Position numbers and translations under genes: made by a program. This document shows positions 1 to 12,100 of a DNA stretch of 64,000 nucleotides, piece after piece; the stretch's first letter is position 1; each line of letters begins with the position of its first letter. Where the stretch lies: assembly GCA_963971425.1 (NCBI GenBank), contig OZ020523.1, positions 20,751,105 to 20,815,104 on the forward strand. The letters are read 5' to 3'. Under the pieces are notes generated by a model that saw only the letters and a list, made by a program, of their open reading frames with translations, was not told where the DNA came from and did no database searches. Origin of the DNA: Bryoerythrophyllum caledonicum. Its lineage: Eukaryota > Streptophyta > Bryopsida > Pottiales > Pottiaceae.

Positions 1-2899
1 TGTTATATTCAACTTGCTGAATAAAGGTGAGAACTTTGACTTGTCTTGGTGTGAAAATTTTACACTATGGAAGGATTTTCATTGATAGTCTCAAATAAAA
101 TAATGTAACTTACTTGTATTAAAATTCTCATATTTAACAGAAGATCATAGCAAAACAAATCGAAGTTACCTAAATTGCTTGCCCTTGGTAATTTTTAAAA
201 GATGACATAATTTTTCTATGGGTCCTGTAAGAATAAAATACATATCCTCAAAGCTATTGTCTGCTTGCATCTTTGTAAGAAAATTCAAGGACTGGAAATA
301 TAAATTGGAATCATGGGAACGTACCCAAGATTTACAAAAGTCCACCTCAGGACTTTTGGTCCTTAGGACTTAATCCTTAGTTTCCAAGTCATATTTCTCC
401 AAAACCAAGATATGTGCTGATTTTTTTCTTTGAACTAACTTTGATGGAGATAGAATGCCTAATTTTAGTATCCAACCTTACAAAATTGAACTCAACCCAT
501 GACCTAAACTTTGGGGAAAATTTCACGACATCCAGTGGTTCATGGAATAGATTATAGTGTTTAAAGCTACCGTATATTGGTTATGAAAATCGTGGATTTT
601 GGAGGGTATACTTTGGAGCTTTATGCATCGATTGACTTTTGCAAGAATTTTAGTATTTTGAATTAAAAAAAGGTTACATTTACACCAAATTGATAGCTTT
701 GCATCGACATATCATACTTGAAGAAAAGATTCATACATGATTGTTGATGATTTTTTTACTTTTGTCCACTTGATTGTGTACAAAAATGTTCCAAACTCAT
801 ACAAATTAAAACGGAAGATTTATATGCAATGAGAGAGATCAACAATCTCAAAACAATGAAGAAGCTCTTGAAGACAAATTTCAATCAAAATTTAAGACCA
901 AAATCATCTTCAAGCATGTGTATGAAATACAACATAGTATGCAACATGGTATTCATTGTACTTTTGGGTATTTGGTGTATTTTGTGTTGTATTCCTAGCT
1001 TTTCCATGAGTTCTACAACTCCAAATCATGATTTGATTTTTAGAGAGTGTTCATGTAATGTGTGCGCAAATCTAAACTTTACATTTCACAACCTAATTCC
1101 TTATGGATTTCATGTAAATTGAGGTTTAACACCTCGAGAGTCCCATTTTGGGTCTTCTGGGCACCAAAGGGTTAAGGGCCTTGTTCCATGTCCTTTCTAT
1201 GAAATGACAAGGTTAAGAATTTTGACATTGTGTACACTGATTGTCCGCTTCTTGATTTTAATACATGGCTGTCCAATATTCAATTTGCTGAAATCTTAAT
1301 TGACCTGCACATATTTACAAAATTATTTTGTTGTGCCTTTTACAACATTAGCGCCTAAGTATCAACCGGGTATTATAGTTTATCAAACTAATATCATATA
1401 GATAATAGACGAGAAGTGTACATTATGCATGTTGCTATTTGGTTTGAGATTAGCAACACCTCAATAAGGTGAAGAATGTTGATGAACCCACTTACATTAG
1501 AAGAGAATAGACCTTGAGTTCCTCCTCAGCTTCTAGACATCTGCTTAGAGATTTGCACTTCATTGATAAACCTTAATATTTGTAAATATTGCTTTTTATA
1601 TTCATTTGCTCATTTAAAGTGAAAAGGTGGGATCCGCATACCTCTTCGGACTTGAACTAATTTAACGTCTTAACCTTAGAGTTCCTTCAAGACAACCAAA
1701 ACTTGTTGGCAACCATTGGAAAATAAGCCCATCATAATTTGTGACACACTAGTCCAATGGGTATACCAACTACAGTAGGTATAGTATAGGGTGTGGCTTG
1801 ATATTTATTGTCACTTACTTCACTTTGTAGCTCATTCTAAATGTTATCAAACTGAAGTTTAAAGTGTGTTACATAGTGAGGTAAATAGCAGTAAATGCCT
1901 TGAGATGTGGAGAAACCTTACACTAGAAAGACACATATAACTTTTTTTCTACTTCAAAAATTTACTAAATTTGACAAGTGGAGATTTAGAACATTCAATA
2001 ACAAGTAATGATATTTTCACACATTGTATGTGAACCAAGAGTGATAATTGTTGATAAAGAAATACAATACATGGATCCATTCAATTAATGGTATACAAAC
2101 AGAAATACATACATTATTGGGTCCCACCTTGAGTGTACACATGAGACAACGTCAATGTAAAATCACAGTTCACAATTTTTTGAAATGACAACTTGTTCGA
2201 TAAAATTACAATATTTGGCATCTTCCATGTTTAAATTCTCAAAAATCAAACTATAGATTACATAGGTAGGTTCAATTCTTTTAAAGAACAAATTACAAAA
2301 CTGTATTTGTGATATTCATAGACAATATTTTGGTATTTGAAATGCAATTTAATACTACAATATTTAATAGAATTGCAATTTATAAATAATGTAAATAATA
2401 TTAATGATCATTATCTTGTATCTCAATATTATTTAGCAAGCCTAGACAAGTTCAGATACCTACACTCACTAATGCCCAAGGATTTCTAAGACCACTTCAT
2501 GTGCTATATGGTAAATCCTAAAATTTAAATAGTACTAAAATAGGAAGTCTCCAATCCCTTACTTAACATTTATTTCAATTTTCACTTGAAGGACCATGAC
2601 TGTGTTGATAAAATATAAACTTCAAAACTACTATCCGACTGGTGCAAATTTAAAACTTTCACAAGTAATGATATTTTTCTACTTTACATCATAGGATCTT
2701 ATTGAATCTACTATTAGAAGAAGACACGAGTTTTTTCTTCTACAGTATAATTGACCACAAAAATTAGAGACTATAGCATCTCTTGCGATTCATTATTTTT
2801 TTGACACTAATTTAATAGGGTCAACGTACTAATTGACTTCATTAAATTTAGCTTTCACATTGTGCAAATTTGACATGTGCTACAATCTATATGATGTAA
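1..2899. other. Non-coding flank, no gene seen
   Basis: AT-rich DNA shared with 36500-39219. A 97-codon open frame at 829-1122 has a counterpart at 37313-37615, but the two differ mostly by amino-acid-changing substitutions and belong to no family I recognise, so I read this as non-coding. Around 1127-1170 and 37619-37665 there is a short stretch ending in 'caccaaagggtt' that resembles the ends of dispersed repeats elsewhere in the window. Confidence 0.6.
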
Positions 2900-3442
2900 G
2901 GTTGAGGCACCCAATTCTAATTGGCCACCCAATTCCGATCAATAGAGTATGCATGGCATGGTGCATGAAAATGGCAAATGCATGAAATGGTGCATGAAGT
3001 GATCCAAAACCGAAAACTCAAAATCCGAAAACACCAGTCATCATCGGCATTGGGTCATGAAGTGTGTAATTTTGGGTTGCTCCACCTCAATTAAACTTTC
3101 ATTGGTGGCATTGCCTCGAAAGTTGAACAAGGCTGATCGGTATTGGGTACCCTCCATGAGTTGGTTATCCATGGCATGTCTTCTCTCTTTTACTCACTCT
3201 CACTTGTTGGCATTGGACAAAAGAGGGCACTAAATCTCACCTATTCTATAGTTTGATTATGGGCTATGGTAGTTTTTGGGCTTTTAAATTCTATTTCAAT
3301 TCCAAATCTTTGAGATTAAATTTGAAAATTTTTTTGATCATTTTCATATCTAATTCCGCATCTTTCTAAATAATTTTTTTTCATGTAGAATGTCATTTGA
3401 GTCCGCAGCTGGCTTAAGTGATTGGAATTGGGTGCCTCTACC
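2900..3442. mobile_element. MITE with GGTAGAGGCACCCAATTCC-type ends
   Basis: The left end reads ggttgaggcacccaattc. The right end, reverse-complemented, reads ggtagaggcacccaattcc, which is a terminal inverted repeat of about 20 bases. The interior has no coding sequence but contains short tandem 'ggcaaatgcatgaaatggtgc' type repeats. The same element is at 39220-39808, so it inserted before the segmental duplication. A second copy of the terminal motif follows at 3443-3457. The superfamily is not clear because no clean target duplication can be read. Confidence 0.65.
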
Positions 3443-4084
3443 TCATGTGCCTCTACCTATACATAAGTATGCACAAATTTAAAGTACATCAGAATTATTA
3501 GGCATATTCAAAATAATCTTGATCAATAAGGGATCCAAAATCTAATAATATATTTGTTGTTGTTTTGAAATCCAAAACGAAATCATAAATCAAAGACTAA
3601 AGAAGGAGATTTTATTTGGAAGTAGAGAGGAAAAACTAGCAAAATCTCAAAGTTTAGTATCTATGAATTTAAAAGACCAACAAATATTTTCTTGATGCCC
3701 AAAAACTTTGACTCTTCTTGGAGTGAAGTTTTTGGAAGTTTCTATTTATTTGTTTATTTGTAAAATCTAAGAGAACATTGTATTAGATAAGTGCATATAA
3801 AATCTAAAAAGATATATGAGTAACTTGATATAAGTGCTTGAAAAGTTGCTTTAGATAGCACAATATCTTCATTAGATGACAGTTTAATGAAAATTTAGAC
3901 TCCCATGAATCTCCTACAATTTCTCTTCTTAATAGAATGAACCTCATTTCTTTGATGAATATTGACATCACAAGAACAAGCTTAGATTCTTATTAAGCCC
4001 ATTGTGGACACTTGGTCCTTTAGTAATGAACACGAGAAAAATTTCCTTAAAATATGAAATCACTTGATCTGAAATGAAAATCAA
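3443..4084. other. Non-coding, nothing recognised
   Basis: AT-rich sequence matched by copy B (39809-40435). No coding frame or element ends are recognised. Confidence 0.5.
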
Positions 4085-4677
4085 GTATGGATAGACAAAG
4101 TGGTAAAAGTACTTTGTTGGGCAAGGTACCAAAATTCTTCTTTTCCGCACAAAACTTAGAGATCCTTATATTTTTTTAACGTTATTTTTTCTACTATTAG
4201 AAGTGGTGAAAACCTTTGTATTGACCATTTGGCTTCTCATTTTCAATCATATTTCGTCCACAAAAAATTAAAATGTAAATTGGCAATTTTTGAACCTCCA
4301 CTCCTTGCACAACTATTTTGAATATGCTATATCCCTTCTCGACTTCTAAAAGTTGGTTCACAAGGTAATAACATCAAGGTTAACATGATGGTAACATTCT
4401 TAAACCTTGTGTAGTGCAAAAAGTTGACACCAAGTGAAGTCAAAGTCCTCTCAATGCAGGGAAGGAAATGAACCATATTCTCTACTTCAAATACTATAAT
4501 TTCGATCAATGCGGTCAAAGTTTATAAGATTTTGTGAGGACATTACTAAACAAGTACTCATTGAGATCCTGCATTTAGATGTAGAGATAAAAGTTTTAAA
4601 TTCCCTCCTTACTCATTGCACCAGAGCGAGCAATTTTGAAGTGTTTCTGGTGTGAAAATGCCTTGAGCCTTTAGGGG
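4085..4677 (-). mobile_element. R1 dispersed repeat, reverse orientation, partial
   Basis: Member of the window's commonest repeat family, here called R1. Its hallmarks, read in reverse here, are 'accgtaggatct', 'cacggattgaaagat' and 'gttgagtggatcaac', with ends of the type CCCCTAA/TTAGGGG. This copy ends in 'tttagggg' at 4677. The opposite end is not clear. The matching copy-B sequence is 40436-41030, so the insertion predates the duplication. No protein is encoded. Confidence 0.6.
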
Positions 4678-5039
4678 CTAAGAAAGTTAGTATGTGGCTA
4701 GTGGAGATATCATGATTTTAAAACTATTATTCTACTGGAAATAGGTTTAAAGGAGGACACTTGTTTCTTCAAGAGTTGTTTTGTACAAACTTGGTACAAG
4801 CTTATTAAATGAGGTTTATTCATACCTAAATTTTAAGATATACATAACATTCTAAAACCAATGCTAGGTCGGCCTTGCATATAGGAATCAAATACAAGAA
4901 TGATTCTAAAACTTCATATGAACTATTTCAAACCAAAATGGAAGAGGTTAATGAAAATAAAGCAAGTGGCCACCAAAGGAAAGAATTAGATGTGTGTTAC
5001 TAAAGGAGTGTGCATGGCCCATAAGAAAATAAATTAAAG

Positions 5040-6060
5040 GCTCTTTAGACTCAATGATGATTTCATAAACTCAAGAGGCCACCTTAACATTGGTGCTTGA
5101 ATGTTGTGTAGGCTTATCTATTTCTAATCACTCATGAAATCAAAACTTGGTACTCTTGAAATCAAAAACAAATATATATAATATTACTTTGAAATCAATA
5201 ATGCTTGTATCTTTTAGTTAGATTTATCAAAAAAAATTGATTACAATTAAAGATAGTGGGTAGTGCAATTTATTATAAATAGGCAATTTAGTTGGAGATA
5301 GGACAATTTGATTAGAAGTAGAGAGGTGATAATATTTCTTGTTGAGCAAGTTTAGAGAAGATTTGAGAAGCAATGTGCACATGAAATACATCAAGGAAGG
5401 AATTGCATTTGGAAAATATGTATGATGGCAAATGAAAACAAAGCATACCGTAGATGAACCTCTAGTTTAGCACCTCCATGCCGTTAATTAATTAAAGTGA
5501 GTAAAGGCCATTCGGCATCCAAAATATTAAAAAAATAATTTTTGGCAAACAATCACATGTTACTGTATTTAGCACTTTTGACGACCGTGGGGTTTGAATC
5601 CAAGACCTTGGGGTTTGAAATCAAAGCCTCCATGCATGCACTACCTAGAAGGGAGGCTTTTTCAAGCCCTACTCCCCTTTGATGTCTTCCAATGGAACAA
5701 GATTTATAAATATATAGTTTTTTTTAGTTTTGGCAATTTCATTAAACATTTTTCCACTTAACTTGGCAAGCATTTTTCTAATTAATGAAAGCCAAACTAG
5801 AGGTTCACCTACGGTATATTGAAGAAGCATACAAACTTAATGCATTACCACATGAAAACAAATTTCACTGCTTCTTCAAGATAAAGACCAACTTTTGCAC
5901 TTGGCATGATGACAATTCACATAACTTTTCTCAAAAACAAAGAGTTATCAGAGTTATCAAGTCACGTAAGATTGTCCAAAACTTGCATGCTTTGTCATCA
6001 CATATGTCATGCATTTTGTAAAGGTTGCATATATCATAGCAAGGTAGTATGCTCTAGAGT
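5040..6060 (-). pseudogene. Old duplicate of the ankyrin gene's 3' flank
   Basis: This segment resembles the DNA just beyond the 3' end of the ankyrin genes: 'gaaatcaat..cttttagttagattt' and '..aacttgcatgc-ttgtcatcaca..catgcatttt..atcatagcaag' recur at 7740-9130 and again in copy B (41400-42060). It appears to be what is left of an older tandem unit of the ankyrin array after loss of its gene. An open plus-strand frame here (5785-6021; longer counterpart at 41671-42027) has no recognisable product and is probably chance. Confidence 0.5.
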
Positions 6061-6104
6061 CGTCCACAACTAACACCTAATTAAGTGGGTTTAATGTTTA
6101 GAAA

Positions 6105-7070
6105 ATACTCTCAACCCCGACAGTTCCTTGACAATTTCACACCAAAAACACTTCAAAACTATTGATTCCAATGCAAATAGTGGAGAAGAAAATGAAAACA
6201 TTTTATTATAATTCTAACCATAGGATCTTAATAAAGACTTCTTGAATAGGTTCATGCTCACAAAATTTTATAAACTTTGAGCGCACGGATTGAAAGATTA
6301 AATTTCATTTTCTTCCATGCATCGGGAGGATCAACAGACTTTGACTGCAGTTGGTGTCAATTTGTTGCACTTCACAACGTCTAAATATCATACCACCATG
6401 TTAAACATGATAATAGCTCCTTGGGCACCAATTTAAAGAGGTAAAAAAAGGGTGAAGCATGTTGCAAAATACTCCCTCTGTTTCACAATAAAACCGTGGT
6501 TTCTATTTCAGAGCGGGATTAAGAACAGTGACCAGTTTTTCACCGCAATGCGCTTTTTAACCTCATAACGCGCTTTTCAAACGCTTTTCAAGCCGTGAAT
6601 GATAGGCATGAGTAGTGGTAATAACGAAACCATGGTTTTATTCTGGCACAGAGTTTATGCAGAAACCATGGTTTTATTGTGAAACAGAGGGAGTATTGTG
6701 CAAAGAGTGGAGGTTCAAAAAATGTAATTCCACATTTAAGTTTTTTGTAAATTAAATATGTGCTAGACTAAGAATTCAAATAATCAAAAATACATTTTAC
6801 ACAACATCTTGAAGTAGGAAAAAGATAAGTAAAAAAATACTTAGATCTCTAGTTTCAATAGGGAGAATAAAAAGTGTTTTTGGTACCTGCCCAACAAAGT
6901 GTGAAAATGTTTGACTTAGGTTAGAATGAATGGTTTTCTACACGATAGACAAGAATTTGAAAAAAATATACATATATCAAAGAAAATTATTATTCATTCA
7001 TACAAAAAATATTAATGCCAATAGAAACTTATGGCAAATTTTTTGGAGTTGCCCAGAGTCCTCAATTTTG
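6105..7070 (+). mobile_element. R1 dispersed repeat, forward, with a nested MITE
   Basis: Contains the R1 landmarks in order: 'agttccttgacaatttcac', 'taggatcttaataaagac', 'cacggattgaaagatta' and 'ggtacctgcccaacaaagtg'. It is non-coding. A 222-bp Stowaway-like MITE (6472-6693) sits inside it. The copy-B counterpart (42115-42850) lacks the MITE. Confidence 0.65.
6472..6693. mobile_element. Stowaway-like (Tc1/mariner) MITE
   Basis: A 222-bp element whose ends are perfect inverted repeats of CTCCCTCTGTTTCACAATAA. It is flanked by the dinucleotide TA on both sides (6470-6471 and 6694-6695). The CTCCCTC start and TA target duplication are the hallmarks of Stowaway MITEs, which are mobilised by Tc1/mariner transposases. 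The unoccupied site, with a single TA, is present in copy B near 42484. It has no coding capacity. Confidence 0.92.
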
Positions 7071-7499
7071 CATCTTGAATAGCATTTTTATTCTCTAAAG
7101 GTCTGTTGTGAAAAATAAAATAAAATAAAATAAAATAATAAATATATATACTTCTGTAAAGCTACTATTATGTTGCATCTTTGTAAAAAGTTTCACTAGT
7201 TCAGGATCAAAATTGAGCTAACAAGAACTTGCCCAAAATAGAAAATTGTTCCCTTGGCAAAAATGGTTCTTTAGAGATTAATTTTGATTTTCTAGCCACA
7301 ACTCAAGACGAAGCACATTACTTCTATCAATAATTACTAAACTAGAATGATCAAGTGGTCAAGGTTGTGCAAAAGATATACACAATACAAGATAATTGAG
7401 ACTTTTCATTTACTGCAACCAACTTGTTTGAGGTTTGAGGCCCGAAGGAAAGCCAATCCAATAGGAGTATAAAAAACATAGAAAAGAATAGATATGAAA

Positions 7500-7790
7500 A
7501 TCACTTACTGTTTTTCATTGTTGTATGACTTTTTGGTCATCAAGCACTTTACATTCCTCTAACATTCTTAGAGAATCGGCATTGTCTACAAGTCAATATG
7601 CAGTCTTAAGCAAATACATGTCATCTACAACTCTTCTTTCCAGGAATGATATCTTAGAACAAAGAAATGCTAGGCATGCCAAAATCAAGGCTATCAAAAG
7701 ACAAACTAAAAGAACAAGAGGTATGATTATCATCCAAAGACATTTTGCCAAATTGAAATTTACCACTCTTGAGGCTCAATGATGATTCCG
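7500..7790 (-). pseudogene. Relic of an ankyrin/PGG gene C-terminal exon (copy A)
   Basis: Reading the minus strand, this stretch encodes a hydrophobic segment ending in ISFLERR, which aligns with the last membrane segment and IPLLRR of the complete genes at 9152-9400 and 44537-44800. After it comes a tail (DDMYLLKTAY, then LVDNADSLRM) unlike that of the intact genes, and in this copy an in-frame TGA interrupts the tail. No upstream exons are attached. It is the remnant of another member of the tandem family; copy B has the same relic, split by a SINE. Confidence 0.6.
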
Positions 7791-8153
7791 AAAAGCCCTA
7801 AGCACTGGTGCTAAAGTGTTATGTAGCCTCATCCATTTATGATCAATCATAATATCAAGACTTGGTTTTGTTCTTATTGAAAAATAGTTTGTAGAATATC
7901 ACATTGAAATCAATCATGTTAATATCTTTTAGTTAGATTTTTGAAAAATATAAATTACAACTACAAGTAGTCTGAGGACTTGAAATAGGGAAATTGAATT
8001 GGAAATAGGACAATTTAATTGGAAATAGAGAGGCAATTAGAAATTGTTTGTTAACCAAGTTGAGAGAAGATTCGATAAGCTGATCTTGCAATGTGCACAT
8101 GCTCAAGTACATTAAGATTGATATTGAATGTTAACTGCACTAATTGATTTATA

Positions 8154-8280
8154 AATGCTATAAGTTTTACTCATGATGAGAATTTTTACCAACTATGTTT
8201 ACAATGAACCCCCTCTTTGAATTGTATGGATTGTTGCACTCTTAGTAAAAAATTCATCAAGAGTAAAAACTTATAGCATT
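8154..8280. mobile_element. Small foldback element
   Basis: Inverted arms AATGCTATAAGTTTTACTC (from 8154) and gagtaaaaacttatagcatt (to 8280) enclose about 88 bases. The same arm sequence occurs inside the CACTA-like element at 51972-52212, so the two are related. Copy B keeps only the right arm (about 44374-44400). Confidence 0.6.
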
Positions 8281-8293
8281 AATAAATGAACTA

Positions 8294-9011
8294 CACTAAA
8301 GATGGCATTTAGTTTAGTGGACACTAAATACGAACCCATACACTAATCGTAAAGTTTACAATTAGTGTAGTGACAAAACAATACACTAAATTTCAACTAC
8401 TACACTAAATGTCTATTCTAGTAAACAGTGGAATGTAAGGTTTTTAACTTGTGGACATTTAGTGTATGCAACCTAGAAAATAATTATGTGTACATTTCTT
8501 GCTTCAAAGAAATAAAGATTTGAGTACATTTAGAAAAACAAGAATTTGCATGAGAAAGGTTGGATAAAATACAACGTAGATATGGAACAAAAGGAAAATC
8601 TAAAAAATTTGACAAAGTAGAATTTACATATGGAAGGAAAATGGAACTGCAAAAGTAAGATTGAAAAATAAGAATTAGAAGGAAAGTGAAGATAGAAAGG
8701 AATATTGGAGAAGGAAAAAAACATAAATATACAATATGTAAATAAATATACATTACATATTCATTAGTTATTCATTAAATATGCATTAAATATTCTTTAA
8801 AAATCCTTAAAAATTTCATTAGTATTCAAATACACATTAAATATACATTAGAAATTTATTTTAAATCCATTTAATATTCATGAAATATATATTAAATTGA
8901 CAGATAATATTCATGACAATGGCGGCTAACACTAATTGCCAACTTGTTAACAAATAGTGTACTAGGATAATTACACTATTTGTACCATTACACTAAAAGC
9001 CATCTTTAGTG
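8294..9011. mobile_element. CACTA-like non-autonomous element
   Basis: A 718-bp element starting CACTAAAGATGGC and ending GCCATCTTTAGTG, flanked on both sides by TA. 'ACACTAAA' and 'TTAGTGTA' motifs recur near both ends, as the subterminal repeats of En/Spm (CACTA) elements do. Copy B lacks it. There is no transposase. The TA flank would be a 2-bp target duplication, short for the 3 bp usual in CACTA, so the superfamily call is tentative. Confidence 0.68.
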
Positions 9012-9151
9012 TAGTGTGGTTAACACAATATATCAATTATAGGGTATAAGAGTGTAAGTCAAAACTTGCATGCCTTGTCATCACAAATTTCATGCATTTT
9101 AAATATCATGCATGTCATAGCAAGATAAAATGCTTATTTCAACGAAGAAGT

Positions 9152-12100
9152 TTACATTCCTCTCACATCCCTAATAGCGTGGGAAATCTCTTCAAGTCTG
9201 TCACTAATACTATCAAAATCAATTCTTCTAAGCAATGGTATCTTAGAGCTCAAAAAATTTAGGCCTTCAAAAATAAAGCCTAAAACATAGATACCCCCCA
9301 TACAAACTAAAAGAAAAGGACGCCCTATCATCAACCATAGATATTTTGGAATATTCTTGCTGAAACAAAATTGATAAATGTTACGGACCACTGGATTCTT
9401 GTAAAATACAAGTCTTGCCAATCGAATGAGGAATCCACCAATTCCAAGGAGACAAAAGAACCACCCTATGATAGATGGGCTAAAAAGAAGATCAGATGGA
9501 TGAAACATGTTTTCATTTTGAATTGCCACTATGGAGGCCGTTGCATATGAGATGATGATTGATCCAATTGCAACTTGCAGGAGACATAAGGACAATGATA
9601 TCACATGCTTGGCTCGATTGAGCTCACTTATTACTCCCTCTTGAGGCATGGGAAGGGATGATACCACCGCAAACATCACAGAGGCCATGGCAAGATAAAA
9701 TGCCACAGAATTGCTCACCATGAACACCTTTATAAGTGGCTCGTTTGTTCTCACAAATCCAGAGACACCATAGCTCAAAGGAGGTTGCAAAGGTCCAACA
9801 TACGATGTGGCAGCCACCAATGTTCCCACTACAGAAAGCGCATTGCCTCCTTGACCCAATGCAAGTTTTTTATCTGTTGAATCTTTCACCACCGTGTCAT
9901 ACCACCAACTTTGATAAGTTGCATCAATAGTTGGACCAATAGTTGGTACCTTATTGTCTTTGTCGGTTTGTCCCAAGTCAACACCAGCTTGTAGTAACAT
10001 CAACATACATGCTTTCCTATCCACATTAGATCTTTCATTTGATGAAATGTCTAGATAGTTGCCATTCAAGGCATACGTGTCATTGGAGTTGTTTTGTTGC
10101 ACAATGTTAGAGCCCTTGAGATTTTCACCACAAGTGGATGATGAAGGATGTGGTCTATTAATTGAATAACTCCCTATCAATTTCATTCTTACATCAATAA
10201 CATCTTCGACCGCTAAAGAACAATATCCAAGGAGTTGAGACAACAATATTGTTGGATCTGCAGCATGATGGAGCAATGATCTTCCATTTGAGTCGGTAAT
10301 CATAGGATCATGGTTTATCTCCAACAATGATTGCAAGCATGTTTGATTTCCAGTTGATGCAGAAAGGAAGATCATTGAGTTGAATGCATCGTGGTCTCTT
10401 TTCATCACATTTGATAAATCTTTCAGTAAAACATGATTCATGTAAAATTGAATAATAACCAATCCTAAATAGAGAAGCCTCAAGTAAGTTAAACAATGTG
10501 TAATGTAGAAACTTGTATATTGAATACAAAAAGATTTCATTAGAAATGTTAGTCAACATCAAAAACTCTAAGAACCTATATCAAAACTATTTGTACATTG
10601 TCATACTAGTCACAAACTTCATATGTCTGAATTCCAATGAAAATCAACATGGTGCTATATGACATTGTTTTCATAATTAATTATTCTTGTACTTAATTAA
10701 AAATATTGCATATTTTCAAAATGACTAAGTTTATATTTTTAGAATTCAACATTTTTGTAAGATACCAAAGCACAAATGATGACATAGATTCATACAACTC
10801 CAAAAATCTAGTGTGGAATGAAGAATTCAAAATGCAAACCTTATCATAAATTTCTATAAAAAGTGTTACAAAATAAACAATTATTAAAAATCATATTTCT
10901 TGAAATGATTATCAAATTTCACCCGCTTATCTTCATGCACGTCTAACATGTACTATTATTTTATTATTATATCTCCTCAATAATTATTCGTATACAAATG
11001 AAATGCATTATGATGATTGAAATTTTGGCCTTTCAATGAAAACACATATACCAAAAATACGAATGAACTTGAGTGCGTGAAAAACATTATAGAAAAAAGA
11101 AGGACCAAATATACTTCACAAACATACCTTTTCAACAAATTTAGACCATATCTCCTCAACCATAACCTTTTGCTTCAAAAGATATGCAACCTGATAATAT
11201 AAGAAATTTGATACTTCTGAGCATTCAAACTTCTCATATTCGAAGTTGACTTTGAAATAAGTCCACGGATGAAGAATGATATTGTGTTGTAAAAAGTTTC
11301 TTGTGAGAATTGTGTCAATAATTCTTTTCCCTCTTGGATTTTCAACAATTTGAATCCACTCTTTGAAGAATTCATGATTGAAAATCTGCAAAGAAATCAA
11401 TTGGAACATGATATGAACAAATGATATGAACAATAATTTGCTTCATTAACCTTTCAAGCACATTAATGTTTTGTCACTTCAACATCAAAGGAAATGATTT
11501 ACCACGTTTGGAAACTATCATAAATGGACACTTCTATGATACAATCAACAAGTTTAAATATATAATTATAATCTTTCAACTGAATACAAAAGATTATAGA
11601 AAGAGGCTTGACAAATGATTCAAAAGACGCATCAAAGGATAAAGTCATATACCTCATTAAAAGGCCATCCTGGGACCTTGTCATCATTGTAGTGATCCAT
11701 CAATATATGGAAAGGGGTTCGTCCCTTTCCATCCCATGTTTGAAGTAATTTAGGAGCATCATACGGATGTTGCACTATATAAAGTGCCATCTCATGCAAA
11801 AAATCTTTGAACTTAAGAGGATCTTTACAAGCAAAGTGAAATCCCAACCAAGCCTTTCGTGATGAATCTTCAAAATTGAAATCCACATCTTCCTGAAGAT
11901 CTTCATCAAGTGTCAACGTCCAATTCTTTGCAAAAAAGTTACCCAACCATGAAGGCATGGTTGTATTGGCTTCATTTGGGGTTTTATACTTTTCATCTGT
12001 AGTCATGACCGTTGCGTAATAACCTTCTTGTGCTTTTGTAAATTCATTTGAAATTTCTTCACGTTCAAATATTTCTACCATACTCGGTAATGAATTTTCC

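Noticed and set aside
829-1122. Small hydrophobic protein frame, repeated at 37313-37615
   Set aside because: It is repeated only because the whole segment is duplicated. Nearly all differences between the two change amino acids, no family resemblance is seen, and the composition is typical of AT-rich non-coding DNA.
5785-6021. Possible short protein shared with 41671-42027
   Set aside because: Start and length differ between copies, the frame lies in a decayed 3' flank duplicate, and the sequence resembles ankyrin gene 3' flank on the other strand.
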